Shown here one piece after another: positions 1 through 11,149 of a stretch of 64,000 nt of DNA. The position numbers and the translations under genes are program-made. Origin of the DNA: Cryptomeria japonica (taxonomy: Eukaryota > Streptophyta > Pinopsida > Cupressales > Cupressaceae). The first letter of the stretch is position 1; each line of letters starts with the position of its first letter. The notes below the pieces were generated by a model that saw only the letters and a program-made list of their open reading frames with translations, did no database searches and was not told the DNA's origin. Location of the stretch: contig NC_081412.1 of the NCBI RefSeq assembly GCF_030272615.1, forward strand, positions 690,000,083 through 690,064,082. Direction: 5' to 3'.

Positions 1-149
1 AACTATGTCTATAAACTGCGTATGCACTGCTGGGCCATAAAATGTTGGCAAGCCCAACGGTATTCTCAGCTTATGAGTAATAAGTACCGCATACGTGCTT
101 ATGAGTAAAAAGTATCACATACGTGCTAATAAGCCTTAAAAAAGTTATG
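1..149. other. Left flank of element A, no gene
   Basis: No coding potential is visible. The sequence carries short repeats built around a motif like 'catacgtgct' (near 89-98 and 117-126). Similar 'tacgcgctt' and 'tacacgctt' motifs occur just right of element A (about 25430-25520), so both flanks may belong to one old repeat-rich target locus. This is a visual comparison only. Confidence 0.4.
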
Positions 150-370
150 GAAGGGTTATGGAGGAAGGGAAAGGGAGAGAGGGAGAGAAGAGGGGGGGAA
201 GGGAGAGAGAAGGAGAGGAGAGGGGAGAGGGAGAGAGAGGGGGAGAGAGGGAGAGGAGAGGGGAGAGGGAGAGAGAGGGAGAGGAGAGGGGAGAGGGAGA
301 TAGAGGGAGAGAGGGAGAGAACATGGGAGGAAGGGAGAGGGAGAGGGAGGGAGAGAAGAGGGGGGAGGGA

Positions 371-465
<95 letters not shown>

Positions 466-528
466 AAGGGAGGGAGAGGAGAGAGGGAGAGGAGAGGGGA
501 GAGGAAGAGAGAGAGAGAGGGAAGGAGA

Positions 529-573
<45 letters not shown>
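150..573. repeat. GA-rich microsatellite
   Basis: The stretch is almost pure purine. It has GGGAGAGAGG-type blocks followed by long uninterrupted (GA)n runs at about 378-461 and 534-573. It ends directly at the run of Ns, so the repeat is probably what stopped the assembly. The long Arg/Glu/Gly reading frames across it are an artefact of the repeat. Confidence 0.95.
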
Positions 574-1073
574 NNNNNNNNNNNNNNNNNNNNNNNNNNN
601 NNNNNNNNNNNNNNNNNNNNNNNNNNNNNNNNNNNNNNNNNNNNNNNNNNNNNNNNNNNNNNNNNNNNNNNNNNNNNNNNNNNNNNNNNNNNNNNNNNNN
701 NNNNNNNNNNNNNNNNNNNNNNNNNNNNNNNNNNNNNNNNNNNNNNNNNNNNNNNNNNNNNNNNNNNNNNNNNNNNNNNNNNNNNNNNNNNNNNNNNNNN
801 NNNNNNNNNNNNNNNNNNNNNNNNNNNNNNNNNNNNNNNNNNNNNNNNNNNNNNNNNNNNNNNNNNNNNNNNNNNNNNNNNNNNNNNNNNNNNNNNNNNN
901 NNNNNNNNNNNNNNNNNNNNNNNNNNNNNNNNNNNNNNNNNNNNNNNNNNNNNNNNNNNNNNNNNNNNNNNNNNNNNNNNNNNNNNNNNNNNNNNNNNNN
1001 NNNNNNNNNNNNNNNNNNNNNNNNNNNNNNNNNNNNNNNNNNNNNNNNNNNNNNNNNNNNNNNNNNNNNNNNN
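574..1073. other. Assembly gap, exactly 500 N
   Basis: Exactly 500 Ns suggests a placeholder rather than a measured gap. The sequence after the gap aligns base for base with 25007-25329 of the 3' LTR of element A. The missing part of that LTR (23984-25006) is 1023 bp, so the true gap should be at least that long, plus the rest of the GA repeat and any flank. Confidence 0.95.
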
Positions 1074-1396
1074 ACCCCTAATCAGATTATCGAATTTCTA
1101 ATCAATCACGCTTCGAGTACTTTTGAGCAATTTTCTTACCTACTTGCTTTCAATCATCTGTGTGCACTTGTAGGTGAGATCCACAACCAAACTATTTGAA
1201 GAGGAAAGAAGAACAATGGAGCCGCATGAAGGAAACATTTGGATTTACATCTGGTTTGCATAATCTTTTTGAATGTTTTATCTTTATGTCTCTATTGAAT
1301 GTGTTTAGGATAGATCGTTGCAATGTGCTTTCGTGATTGAGCTAATGATTAGTATGTTTATCTTGTTTGTGATGATTTCCTATTTCCTATGCTACA
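1074..1396 (+). repeat. Element A 5' LTR, right-hand 323 bp
   Basis: The sequence matches 25007-25329 with a single difference that I can see (catCtg here, catGtg in the 3' copy). It ends in GCTACA, followed by a short spacer and the primer binding site, as expected for the 3' end of a 5' LTR. Confidence 0.93.
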
Positions 1397-1401
1397 TTAA
1401 T

Positions 1402-1420
1402 TGGTGAACCCGACGTGAAC
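1402..1420 (+). other. Element A primer binding site
   Basis: TGGTGAACCCGACGTGAAC lies 5 bp after the LTR end. The same motif follows the 5' LTRs of B (one mismatch) and C. It starts with TGG, as expected for pairing to a tRNA CCA end. I could not assign the tRNA with certainty. Confidence 0.8.
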
Positions 1421-1526
1421 ACTAACAATCTAATCCCTTTATTGTGTCTTTGAGTGCTTTTGAGTTGATTTGCAGGTCAAAAAAAACCCCAAAAAAACAG
1501 GGTCGTGCAGGGTTTTCTGGAGACTT

Positions 1527-1602
1527 CTGCGCCTGTGTGAAGCAACTTGCGCCTGTGTTGAAGACATTCTGCGCCTGTGTCATGACTTTCTGCGCCTGTG
1601 TA
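1527..1602. repeat. 21-bp minisatellite, four copies
   Basis: Four copies of TGCGCCTGTGT are spaced 20-21 bp apart inside the leader of element A. The intervening bases are variable. The small open frames over it (1444-1752 and others) show no recognisable domain. Confidence 0.8.
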
Positions 1603-2583
1603 AAGGCCAAAACAGAGGTAAAAATGCAGTGGTTTTACTTGAAAATTGTCTTGTTTTTGCATTTTGTTTTCTGTGTTTTGGTTTTTGGTACTAATTATTT
1701 GTGCACCATCTTGGCATACACGCATGGCAAAGACAACAAATTAAACTACTAAACATGTTTTATGCAGAATCGATAGTCAAAGAATAAATATCTCAAACTT
1801 CTAACTTGGGTTTTGCAGGTTGCCTTGGAGAAACAAGTAAACTTGGTGTTTGTCATTAATGTTTTAGGCACCTAGTGATTTCTAATAGGTTGGAATGAAT
1901 ATGTTTTTGCTTTGAATGTTGAGTGTGACATTGGAGTAGGAGAGTATGCTCTCATCCTTCTTAGGGTGATCAGAAATCCAGATCTTCAATACCATGCTCA
2001 TGTCTTTGATTGTTTGTCACCTTTAGAGGGCCTGCCTTCCCGACCATTTGCTTTTGCAAGCAAGTGATAATCGTGAGAAGGGAACGATCCAAAGTGAGTA
2101 CGGCTAGAATACCTTGGCATTCTAACTCACTATAAAAAAATACCTGATGAGCGAAAGCTTTGAAGGAAGGGTTATGTGGGAATTGCAGTTACTTGGGAAG
2201 TGATGACCCTTGAACTCTTTCTCATATCAACATCTAAGTAGGACCTCACGGTCTAAATCGTGCTTGCGTGACTACATTTGTTTGGTATCTTGATGGGCTT
2301 AATGTCTCAATCACTCTTGCGTGACATCAAGGAGTAATCCTTAACAGAAATCCTTACTACACACCTTGTTTTAGAGGCCGAAAAACCCTTCTAGTTGCTT
2401 GAGAAGGACAAGTTTGGATACTTGGAAGAGATACTAAGTTCGCCATGGGGAGATTTCCATGGGGACTGATGCTTGGCTGCCCTGAGAAGTGAGTACCGTG
2501 GAGGGGAGCCCGTGGGGTCAAGCATCTAGGTATTCTCCTTGAATCCCATAATGAGTCTACCTCTCAAGTACCTAATGTCCTTG
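1603..2583 (+). other. Element A untranslated leader, no gene seen
   Basis: This is internal DNA of element A between the primer binding site region and the point where B inserted. Only short frames without recognisable domains are present. The leader continues after B, from about 10299 to the start of the polyprotein frame at 11150, which would make an original leader of roughly 2 kb. Confidence 0.6.
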
Positions 2584-2588
2584 CCTAC
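2584..2588. repeat. Element B target site duplication, left copy
   Basis: CCTAC directly precedes the TGTAAAGCGG start of B. An identical CCTAC follows its last CA at 10294-10298. Confidence 0.93.
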
Positions 2589-3814
2589 TGTAAAGCGGAA
2601 AATCGCGATCGAACCCTAGTTGCTCTCCCCTCTTCCAACTCCAAGGAGAGAGAAGGGAGGTTCACTAGGGTTGATGGTTTTCACTTAGGGGAGAGACTTT
2701 ACATTCAAAGAGAGGTTGAAACTCACAAGATCCAATCCCACGCAATGCAATATTGGATGCTAAATGAGTTTCAAGGGTTATGACAGCAAGGCTACCCTCT
2801 TTTGTAAAGAATGTGCATAGAAGAATTAAGCTAGGAATGCATAGAAAGTGAGAAAGATTCACTTATAAACTGAGATAGGAATACAGTATGAAGCTGCGGA
2901 CCTGGAATTAGCAGTAAAATGTCGATACGGCGCTGTCCTGTAAATTTGAGCGAAAGTTGCCGGGACGATGGCGCCCGAGCGCCACGGTCCTCCGAAAAAT
3001 CTGCGAAACGAAGGGGGATTTGTTCGTCTCTGCACAAGGATTCCAGATCTTCAATTTCAGCCATGTACCTGCAACCTACACACAGAAAAGCGAAGATGAT
3101 TGGGGGGTTAGGGATTAGGGGTTTTCCTTTAGGTCAAACCTCGGTTTTGGAATTAACCAAGAAATGAGCAATGCTGTAAATGTAAATGTCTGTAATGAAA
3201 AACAAGTACTAATACCTTGTTGTAAGGATGTTTGTATCCTTAAGTGCGAAGGTATAGATGTTGTATGTTGTAGTAGTATGTTGTAAGTGATCTCCTCTTC
3301 AATGCTTGAATCCTTGTCTTGAATGCAACACTTAGCCTTGAATGGAGACTTGAAATGATCAATTGCTTGAAGGAATGCTTGAATGCTTGAGTATAGTTTC
3401 CACGCTTTTTTCCGTCATGTATGTATCTCCCCAAATGAGAGAGGAAAATGTAGTTTATATACTTGTCATTTAGGGTTGATAGACTGATTTTCCCGACCTT
3501 AGGCCGACCAGGAAAGATAATTTTCCAATTTGCAAACATAAAGACCCGAAGTCCAAAAGAGACCGAACCCAAAATAGGACCCAGGGACCAGGGCGCTGGG
3601 CACCCTAGTCCTGAAGGACCAGGGCGCTGGGCACTCTGGTCCCACCTCCCAGGACAGCAGGATGCAAAGGAGGTTCAGGCCAGGGTGCAAGAAAATGCAG
3701 TTTTCAGCGTCATAATCAGGTTTCGGGGTCTCCATTCAGGTTGCGTGTTGCGTCGCCATCGTGAAGACCGAAATGGAGTCGAAATTGCAAGTGTCACAAT
3801 TTTAGGACGCTACA
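2589..3814 (-). repeat. Element B 3' LTR
   Basis: TG...CA termini, collinear with 9059-10293. On the minus strand a TATA-like TATATAAAC lies near 3452-3462. The LTR contains two GC-rich quasi-palindromic modules (about 2940-2995 and 3580-3655). Related modules occur in the LTRs of C. Confidence 0.93.
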
Positions 3815-3831
3815 TTTAGCCCCCAGTGGAC
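3815..3831 (-). other. Element B polypurine tract
   Basis: On the minus strand this reads CCACTGGGGGCTAAA and directly abuts the 3' LTR. C has the very similar AAGTGGGGGCTAAA in the same place. Confidence 0.8.
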
Positions 3832-4457
3832 TAAGGATCTTACGACTTCGATTGACAAAGTAAAAGGGAAGATCACGAGGGAGAACCATGACTGTCAGTA
3901 GTAAGGTTCCCTCACTATGAGTCATGCAAGAAAGATATCAAAAATTTTCAAGGCAAAGCTAAATTTGTCAAGAAATTTTCAAGTATCTTGAAAAGATATG
4001 AATGGGATGTATGCCCCCCTACATTAAAGCGATCACACACGCCTCACCGGGGGTGATTGCTTTAAGGTAGTGATACATATAAGGAATGAGAAGGGAAAGG
4101 AGCACATTATCACAAGGATTTAGCCCCCAAGTGTGAGATAAGCCCAAGGATAATAGACACAAAACACAAAGCACGAGGTGACTTCACTTTCCTCGGGGTC
4201 AGTATGCTGTATGATAATTCATGTATATATATCATATGTATGTATGCATAATTGTTCTTCATTCCCCAATCAAGGAAGGTCACCTAGAAGAAGGGAACAC
4301 ATGTGTCTTTTGAGTCAACATGAGAGAGATCGAGAGATCTCAATACTTTGCATCGTCCTCAAGTAGACAACACTAAGGACAACAAATAGAAGAATGAGAA
4401 TAACATATAGAAGAAGTAACACAAGAGAGGAGGAGAGAATCTGTTATGCTAATGTAA
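3832..4457 (-). other. Element B 3' untranslated region with a hairpin
   Basis: No gene is visible. An inverted repeat at 4024-4036 and 4053-4065 (TTAAAGCGATCAC against GTGATTGCTTTAA, one G-T type mismatch) could form a 13-bp stem. Purine-rich runs of the form 'agagagatcgagagat' follow near 4320. Confidence 0.5.
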
Positions 4458-7400
4458 CTAGTCTAGCACGTCATCTACCCCCCGATCTTGCTGATCAATG
4501 TTTCGGGAAGGCAGGGAACACGCTAGAGGAGGAACATTCAACACAACAGATGGAGCTATCACAAGATCCAAACAAGGGCTATGTTCATGTTCCGAGCCAC
4601 GTTGTTCTTGTCTAGGAGCTAGGATAAGTGCTTTAGAAAATTCATTAGATAAATGGTTATCAATATCAACAAGTTCATATTCACTATCAGAAGCAAGAGA
4701 AGTAACATTTTCATCATGAATAACATTTTCATCTATGTCATCATCAAGATTTATAAAAATAGGGTCTTTAATTCGCACAGGATCAAGACCATCATGCATA
4801 TTATGTTTTGGAGATTTTGGAGAAAATGGAATAATGCTTGTTGAAGGTGTTTTTGGAGATTGCAAAGTTTGAGAAGCAGCTGCTTGAGCTCTAAGACGAC
4901 GCTTTCATCGACGTTCGCGTGCAGAATGATTTCGTCTAGTCTTAGTAGGAAGTGAAGAAGATTGAGGAGGAGAAATGTTCTCATCCTTATCACTTGGGTG
5001 TTTAGGTTGTGGTCTCTTAGGCTAAACAATAGGAGAAGAGGAAGGTCTCTTCTCTCTATAAAAAGAAGGAGGAGGAACTGCTCCATATAAGGGAGGAATA
5101 TTTGGTTTTGGAAGGAGACCAAGTCCATCATGACGAGGAGGGATAGGTCTACTTTTAGGAAGTTTATTAATCATAGGCATAGTCACATCCATAGGGATGG
5201 GTTGGGAATCTTCTTGAGGAAAGACATTAGTTTTATCTTTCAAAGGAAGAACTTCCTTCTCAAGAATGATGGGAATGTCAAGTTTGGGTGTTCTAGGTTC
5301 ACTTAGAGATAGGATCATATCTGTTTTCCACTTTTGATAAGATTTGAAAAGATGATCACTTCGCGGAGGAATAGATTGGAATTGTTTAGGCCAAAAATAA
5401 TCAATAGGAACGCTAGAAGTTCTTTCAGCTGGTTTAAAGAGACTATGATTGACAGTAACAACTTCACCATTATGGGGAAATTTCAAACACTTGTGAATAG
5501 GAGAAGCAATAGCTTTCATGGAAGATAGCCAAGGATAGCCAAGCTTCACACGAAATTGTTCGGAAGATGGAATAATAGAAAAGTTCACATCAAGGGATTT
5601 GTTACGGACCTCAATAGGTAATGTAATAGAACCAATTGCAGGAGAAGAAAATGCATCAAATAGTTTCACAACCACATCTGTTTTGTCATAGATCACTTGA
5701 TTCAATTGCAAAGTAAAAAGAAGTTCTTCAGTAATGATATTAACCATACAAGAAGGATCAATAAGCACTCCACGGCAAGGTGTATTTTTGACTTTTGCAA
5801 CTATATATAAAGGACCATCAGGTGCCCTGATAGTTTCACTGGAATCAAATGTGATGGAAGGTTCTTTAGGGATTTTTTGTTGCTCTACAAAGTTAATCAC
5901 ATTCGGAGTCATAGACACAAGACCATCAGATGAAAAAGAGGAATCATTAGTCTCAATCGCATTAGAGGTATGAGAAGGTAATGGATCAGTGAAAATCTGA
6001 AGATTTTGATTAGGAGGAGCTACAGATGTATTGCCTTTATCATTCACTCCAGAAACAGAAATAGTATTATTATCAATCAAATCTTGAATTTTACCCTTTA
6101 AAGAAAAACATTTTTCAGTATCATGCCCAGGCTGACGATGAAATTGACAAAAAGCTTTGTTATCAAAATAAGGTGAAGTAATCTTTGCAGGATCAATTTG
6201 CCTTATAGGAGGAAGAGTAAGCACATTTTGTTCCAATAACTTATTCATAATACTATGCAATGATTCATTCAAAGGAGTATACTTTCTTTCTTTCTTGAAA
6301 AATTTAGAAATAGGAGGCACACCTGATGCTGCATTCACATTGTTGTTGATGATGTTTTCATTGAATTTGATGGAATCTCTATTCGGTTTAAACTTCCCAA
6401 ATGGTTGTTGACTGCTATCACCCTTATCACTCGGAGCCATAGGATGTGATTGTTCCATTTGACTCACAGTCAGTTGATAATTGTGAAGAGTTGCACACAA
6501 CTGTTGGAAAGAAGTAAACTCAGAAAACAGAAGTTTGTCTCGAATATCTTTTTGTAAATTAGAAATAAAGATTCTTTGAATATCATTGTCAAGCACTGGA
6601 AAAGAAATTTGAGCATACAAATGCTTATATCTACCAATAAAATCAGTCACTTTTTCTTTAACACCTTGTTTACAATGCATTAAATCAATCAAAGTAACTT
6701 TAGGACTTATATTGTTTTGAAATTGTTGAATGAAAGCATTTGCAAGTTGTTCGAAAGAAGTAATAGAATAAGAAGGCAACGAGCAATACCATTGTAGGGC
6801 TTTGTCTCTTAATGTTCTAGTAAACAATTTTGCAAGCAACCTTTGGTCATAAGCAAAATCGGTACATATTGTTTGAAAAGTCTTAACATGTGTTCGAGGA
6901 TCACCCTTACCATTATAAAGTTCCAAATGTGGAATTTCAACATGTTTAGGGGGAATAGCTCGAACAATGTCAAGAGAAAGTGGGCTCGCAACATCAAATG
7001 TGGGCACACTAAACTTAGATTGATTCATAGAGGCAATTTGTTGCTGTAAAGAAGAGACAGTTTGTGCAAGATTGTTAATGGTCGCTTCAGTCGAAGAGTT
7101 CATATTAGATGTGTTAGATTGAGATGGAGGTGTTATGTTATTGAAAGAAGGTAAAGAGTAAGGTGGTGGGACCCTATGATAATTAGTCATAGGAGATGAT
7201 TGGATAGGAGGAACACTACAAGGAGGAATGGAAAACGAATTGCCCCCTTGCATCATGTTCATTTGTGGAGATATAATAGGGACACTCATTGAAGGAATGA
7301 ATGAAGAAGTCGGATTAAATGAAGGAAGAGGGTTAATTGAAGAAGAAGGATTTCCCCCATGACTGGTGATCACAGGAGGAATGTCTTGTGTAGAAGTAGC

Positions 7401-7877
7401 CATTATGTTTGATGTAAAGGTAGGTATGTTAGCAATAGAAGTCATCAAAGGAATAGAATGATTGACTTGAGTAGGAGGTTGTGTATAACCCAAATTTTCA
7501 GCACAACTCTTCATAGGCATCACATTCGAATCCACAATGTGTGCAATACCATGCAAAATATCAATTCCATTCTTATCACTTTGAAGCATACATTTTAGAC
7601 CCTCAATTAAAGGAAGAGCTTGACTATCAGGGTATTCTTAAGACATCCATTGTCGAAAATCGTCAAATTGGTTATCTAATTTTGAAAGTTGTTCTTCAGA
7701 AACCTCATGGAGAGCTTCTTCATCATTAGGAGGATTAGAGGAATTACCCATGTCCTCGTTAAAAAGGCTATTCAAATTAGGTTCCATCTCCTCAGTAGTT
7801 AAACCTCGGAAAGACTTAATTCTACGGCTTCGTCTAACGGGAATAGTGTAAGTAGGGCTTATTGTTGTAAAACTCAT
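4458..7877 (-). pseudogene. Element B gag-protease polyprotein, broken
   Basis: One frame runs from ATG at 7877 to 4458, interrupted by TAA at 7638-7640, TAG at 5022-5024 and TGA near 4905. The first segment (80 codons) begins MSFTTISPTYTIPVRRSRR. The main 855-codon block has a proline- and serine-rich N-terminus, then a retrotransposon gag core (VEIPHLELYNGKGDPRTHV, about residues 215-395). A zinc-knuckle-like CQFHRQPGHDTEKC follows near residue 480, and then an aspartic protease-like region (GVLIDPSCMVNI, LGYPWLSSMKAI) near residues 590-690. The usual D-S/T-G catalytic triplet is DPS here, so the protease is probably dead or divergent. The tail is basic, then acidic, and unrecognised. No reverse transcriptase follows. 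The product would form capsid-like particles in the cytoplasm. Family assignment to TAT/Ogre-type Ty3 is by motif recognition. Confidence 0.85.
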
Positions 7878-9036
7878 GCACTAGAGAGGGAGAGAAAGTT
7901 TTGATTTTAGAGGTAGCAATTTTCAGTAAAATCAGCCAATCTTCTGGATTTAAGCTGTTAAATGCAATCACGACAATCTCCTGAAATTTCGGAAAAAATG
8001 TCCGGGACCATGGCGCTCGGAGTGCAACACGGTCCTTGTAACTTTTTTTGAAATTTGCAGGGATGAAAGGTATGATGATTTTAGAGCTAATCTAAAAAAA
8101 TTGAGTGATTTTACAATCTGTAGATAGGCCAAATTAAAGTTGCAATCTCGAAATTGAACCCTACCAAGATTGTCGAAAAATGCAAAATTTAAATTTTTGA
8201 AAAAGAGAGGGAAACTGAAATTTTGAATTTTATGATTTTAGAGGGAATGTCAAGAGCAATGCAAATTTTGAAATTTAAAAATTGACTCAATTTCACACAA
8301 AATTCAATTTTGAAAGTGGAAATTAAAGTTGTTGTAATTAAGCACTTAATTTCAAAAGTCACAAATTGCAAGAATTTGAATAAAGCACTAAAAATTTTAA
8401 TGAATGCAAACACACTTTTCAGATTTAGGACAGTAAGAACACAATTTTGACACAAAATTTCAATTTCAATGATTTTTGAATGATTAGAAGCGTTAATCCA
8501 AGCAATCCCTAGACCAACTTTGACTGTAATTTTGAAAGTGTTAGATTTGATAAAATCAGCCAAAATTCTGGATTTTAGCAGGAAAATACAGTAAGATCTA
8601 GCTCCCGAAATTTTGGAAAAAATGTCGGGGACAATGGCGCTCGGAGTGCACACGGTCCTCGCAACTTTTTTCCAAATTTTCAAGGATGAAAGATATTGTG
8701 ATTTTATTGTGGAATCCAAAGCTACAGCTGATTTGGAGATGTTTTGATCAGTGAAATTGTCGGACAAAGGTTGAATCAAGAGGGTTTTAAAAATTAGGGT
8801 TTTAACACTTAACCACTTAATTTTCAAAATTAAAGCACAAATATGAATTGATAATTTGTAATAGAAGGGTAGATCTGAAACAAGCATTAACATTTAGACA
8901 TTTCACAAGTTCAATTACTAAAAAGAAAATTTAGGGTTTTTATGCAATCAACCTCTAAAATTTGCAAAAGATCAAACATGGAAATGTAATCAAGGAATCC
9001 AATTTTCAGATCTAACCATGAATAATTAGAAAGGAT
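7878..9036 (-). other. Element B leader with an internal duplication
   Basis: The stretch lies between the primer binding site and the polyprotein start. Two diverged copies of a segment of about 180 bp lie at roughly 7920-8100 and 8560-8740. Each contains 'aaaatcagcca' and a GC-rich module beginning GGGACMATGGCGCTCGG. The 234-codon frame at 8189-8893 shows no domain, and I treat it as noise. Confidence 0.6.
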
Positions 9037-9055
9037 GTTCACGTCAGGTTCACCA
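9037..9055 (-). other. Element B primer binding site
   Basis: On the minus strand this reads TGGTGAACCTGACGTGAAC, 3 bp after the LTR end. It is identical to the site in A except for one C to T change. Confidence 0.82.
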
Positions 9056-9058
9056 AAA

Positions 9059-10293
9059 TGTAAAGCGGAAAATCACGATCGAACCCTAGTTGCTCTCCCC
9101 TCTTCCAACTCCAAGGAGAGAGAAGGGAGGTTCACTAGGGTTGATGGTTTTCACTTAGGGGAGAGACTTTACATTAAAAAGAGAGGTTGAAACTCACAAG
9201 ATCCAATCCCACGCAATGCAAGATTGGATGCTAAATGAGTTTCAAGGGTTATGACAGCAAGGCTACCCTCTTTTGTAAAGAATGTGCATAGAAGAATTAA
9301 GCTAGGAATGCATAGAAAGTGAAAAAGATTCGCTTATAAACTGAGATAGGAATACAGTATGAAGCCACGGACCTGGAATTAGCAGTAAAATGTCGATACG
9401 GTGCTGTCCTGTAAATTTGAGCGAAAGTTGTCGGGACGATGGCGCCCGAGTGCCACGGTCCTCCGAAAAATCCGCGAAACGAAGGGGGATCTGTTCGTCT
9501 CTGCACAAGGATTCCAGATCTTCAATTTCAGCCGCGTACCTGCAACCTACACATAGAAAAGTGAAGACGATTGGGGGGTTAGGGATTAGGGGTTTGCCTT
9601 TAGGTCAAACCTTGGTTTTGGAATTAACCAAGAAATGAGCAATGCTGTAAATGTAAATGTCTGTAATGAAAAACAAGTACTAATACCTTGTTGTAAGGAT
9701 GTTTGTATCCTTATGTGCAAAGGTATAGATGTTGTATGTTGTAGTAGTATGTTGTAAGTGATCTCCTCTTCAATGCTTGAATCCTTGTCTTGAATGCAAC
9801 ACTTAGCCTTGAATGGAGACTTGAAATGATCAATTGCTTGAAGGAATGCTTGAATGCTTGAATGCTTGAGTATAGTTTCCACGCTTTTTTCCGTCATGTA
9901 TGTATCTCCCCAAATGAGAGAGGAAAATGTAGTTTATATACTTGTCATTTAGGGCTGATAGACTGATTTTCCCGACCTTAGGCCGACCAGGAAAGATAAT
10001 TTTCCAATTTGCAAACATAAAGACCCGAAGTCCAAAAGAGACCGGGCCCAAAATAGGACCCAGGGACCAGGGCGCTGGGCACCCTCGTCCTGAAGGACTA
10101 GGGCGCTGGGCGCTCTGGTCCCACCTCCCGGGACAGCAGGGTGCAAAGGAGGTTTAGGCTAGGGTGCAAGAAAATGCAGTTTTCAGTGTCATAATCAGGT
10201 TTCGGGGTCTCCATTCAGGTTGCGTGTTGCGTCACCATCGTGAAGATCGAAATGCAGTCGAAATTGCAAGTGTCGCAATTTTAGGATGCTACA
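9059..10293 (-). repeat. Element B 5' LTR
   Basis: TG...CA termini, collinear with 2589-3814 at about 97% identity by eye. It is 9 bp longer, mainly from one extra 'aatgcttg' unit near 9850. Confidence 0.93.
9932..9941 (-). promoter_or_regulatory. Element B LTR TATA box
   Basis: On the minus strand TATATAAACT lies about 350 bp into the 5' LTR. It is a plausible RNA polymerase II TATA box for the genomic transcript. This is sequence resemblance only. Confidence 0.5.
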
Positions 10294-10298
10294 CCTAC
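10294..10298. repeat. Element B target site duplication, right copy
   Basis: CCTAC, identical to 2584-2588. Confidence 0.93.
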
Positions 10299-11149
10299 CA
10301 TAAGAAATGTGGGAATTAGCATGATTGTCTTGAGTCTAAGTTGCAATATCTTGTATTCTTTGCTTGTCAAAAGTTGAATTGTATCTCATTTCAAAAGCAA
10401 AACAAATTGATCCAACATAAGATTAAACACAAGAGACATTCATCCAACAAAAGTTCAACAAGATTCAAAACTCATCTTCAAACATGGTTAGCAAACATTG
10501 TTCAAAATCTTATCTCAACATTCATGTCACTTACATTTAGGTTCATCCTAGGTTGCATTTTTCAAAGTTCATTGTCAAGTACCAAGGTTAGGTTTCACCT
10601 AAGTCACACTCCTTTGCATATCAATAAGGGTCATCCATTTGCATGTGTCCTCTTGCATTAAAGTCATAACATTGTCATACATTTGCATTTGCATACCCTA
10701 GGTCTCTTCATCAAGCTTAGGTCATTATCATATCATATTAGAGTCATTTGCATAGTAATTGTCCCTTTGCATATAGTGTCAAAACTAGGTTTTGTCATAC
10801 TTGAGTAATCCAAATCTTTGATAAACCCTAAGTCATTGTTAGGAGGTCTAGACCTTATCAAACCTTTTCTCTTTTGTCATTATTGTCATAAGCATATAGG
10901 GGAGACATTGTCATTTTGTCCTTTTGTCACTTGGTCCTTTTGTCCTTTGAGGTCTAGACATCATTTCAATTTCCTAAGGGTCTCTTTTAGATTTGCATTC
11001 CAAAAAGTTTGTCAAAATCTTGAAAAAAAACCAAAAACATAGGTTGCATTCTTGCCATAGATTGCATCTTCATTTATTTAGTTTGCATTTAGTTTCATAT
11101 CATACATTATCCTTGAAAAATTCCAAAAATATTGCATTTGCATAGTGAC

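Larger units (their letters stand above)
2589..10293 (-). mobile_element. Element B: antisense TAT-like gag-protease LTR element
   Basis: The element is 7705 bp with LTRs of 1226 bp (2589-3814) and 1235 bp (9059-10293), both TGTAAAG...GCTACA, and CCTAC target duplications. The primer binding site lies next to the right-hand LTR and the purine tract next to the left-hand LTR, so the element reads on the minus strand, opposite to A. Its only coding region is a gag-protease polyprotein with three stops. I see no reverse transcriptase, RNase H or integrase, so it is non-autonomous. By hand count the LTR pair differs at about 40 positions in 1.23 kb, mostly C/T and G/A changes, as expected from methylated cytosine decay. 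Confidence 0.93.

Noticed and set aside
123-1199. Long Arg/Glu/Gly-rich open frames across the left edge
   Set aside because: They are read from the GA microsatellite and through the N gap; no protein can be inferred.
1444-1752. 102-codon frame in the leader of A
   Set aside because: It overlaps the 21-bp minisatellite, has no domain and is matched by equally long frames in other phases.
8189-8893. 234-codon minus-strand frame in the leader of B
   Set aside because: AT-rich, Ile/Lys/Leu/Ser-rich, and spans the internal duplication; no recognised domain.
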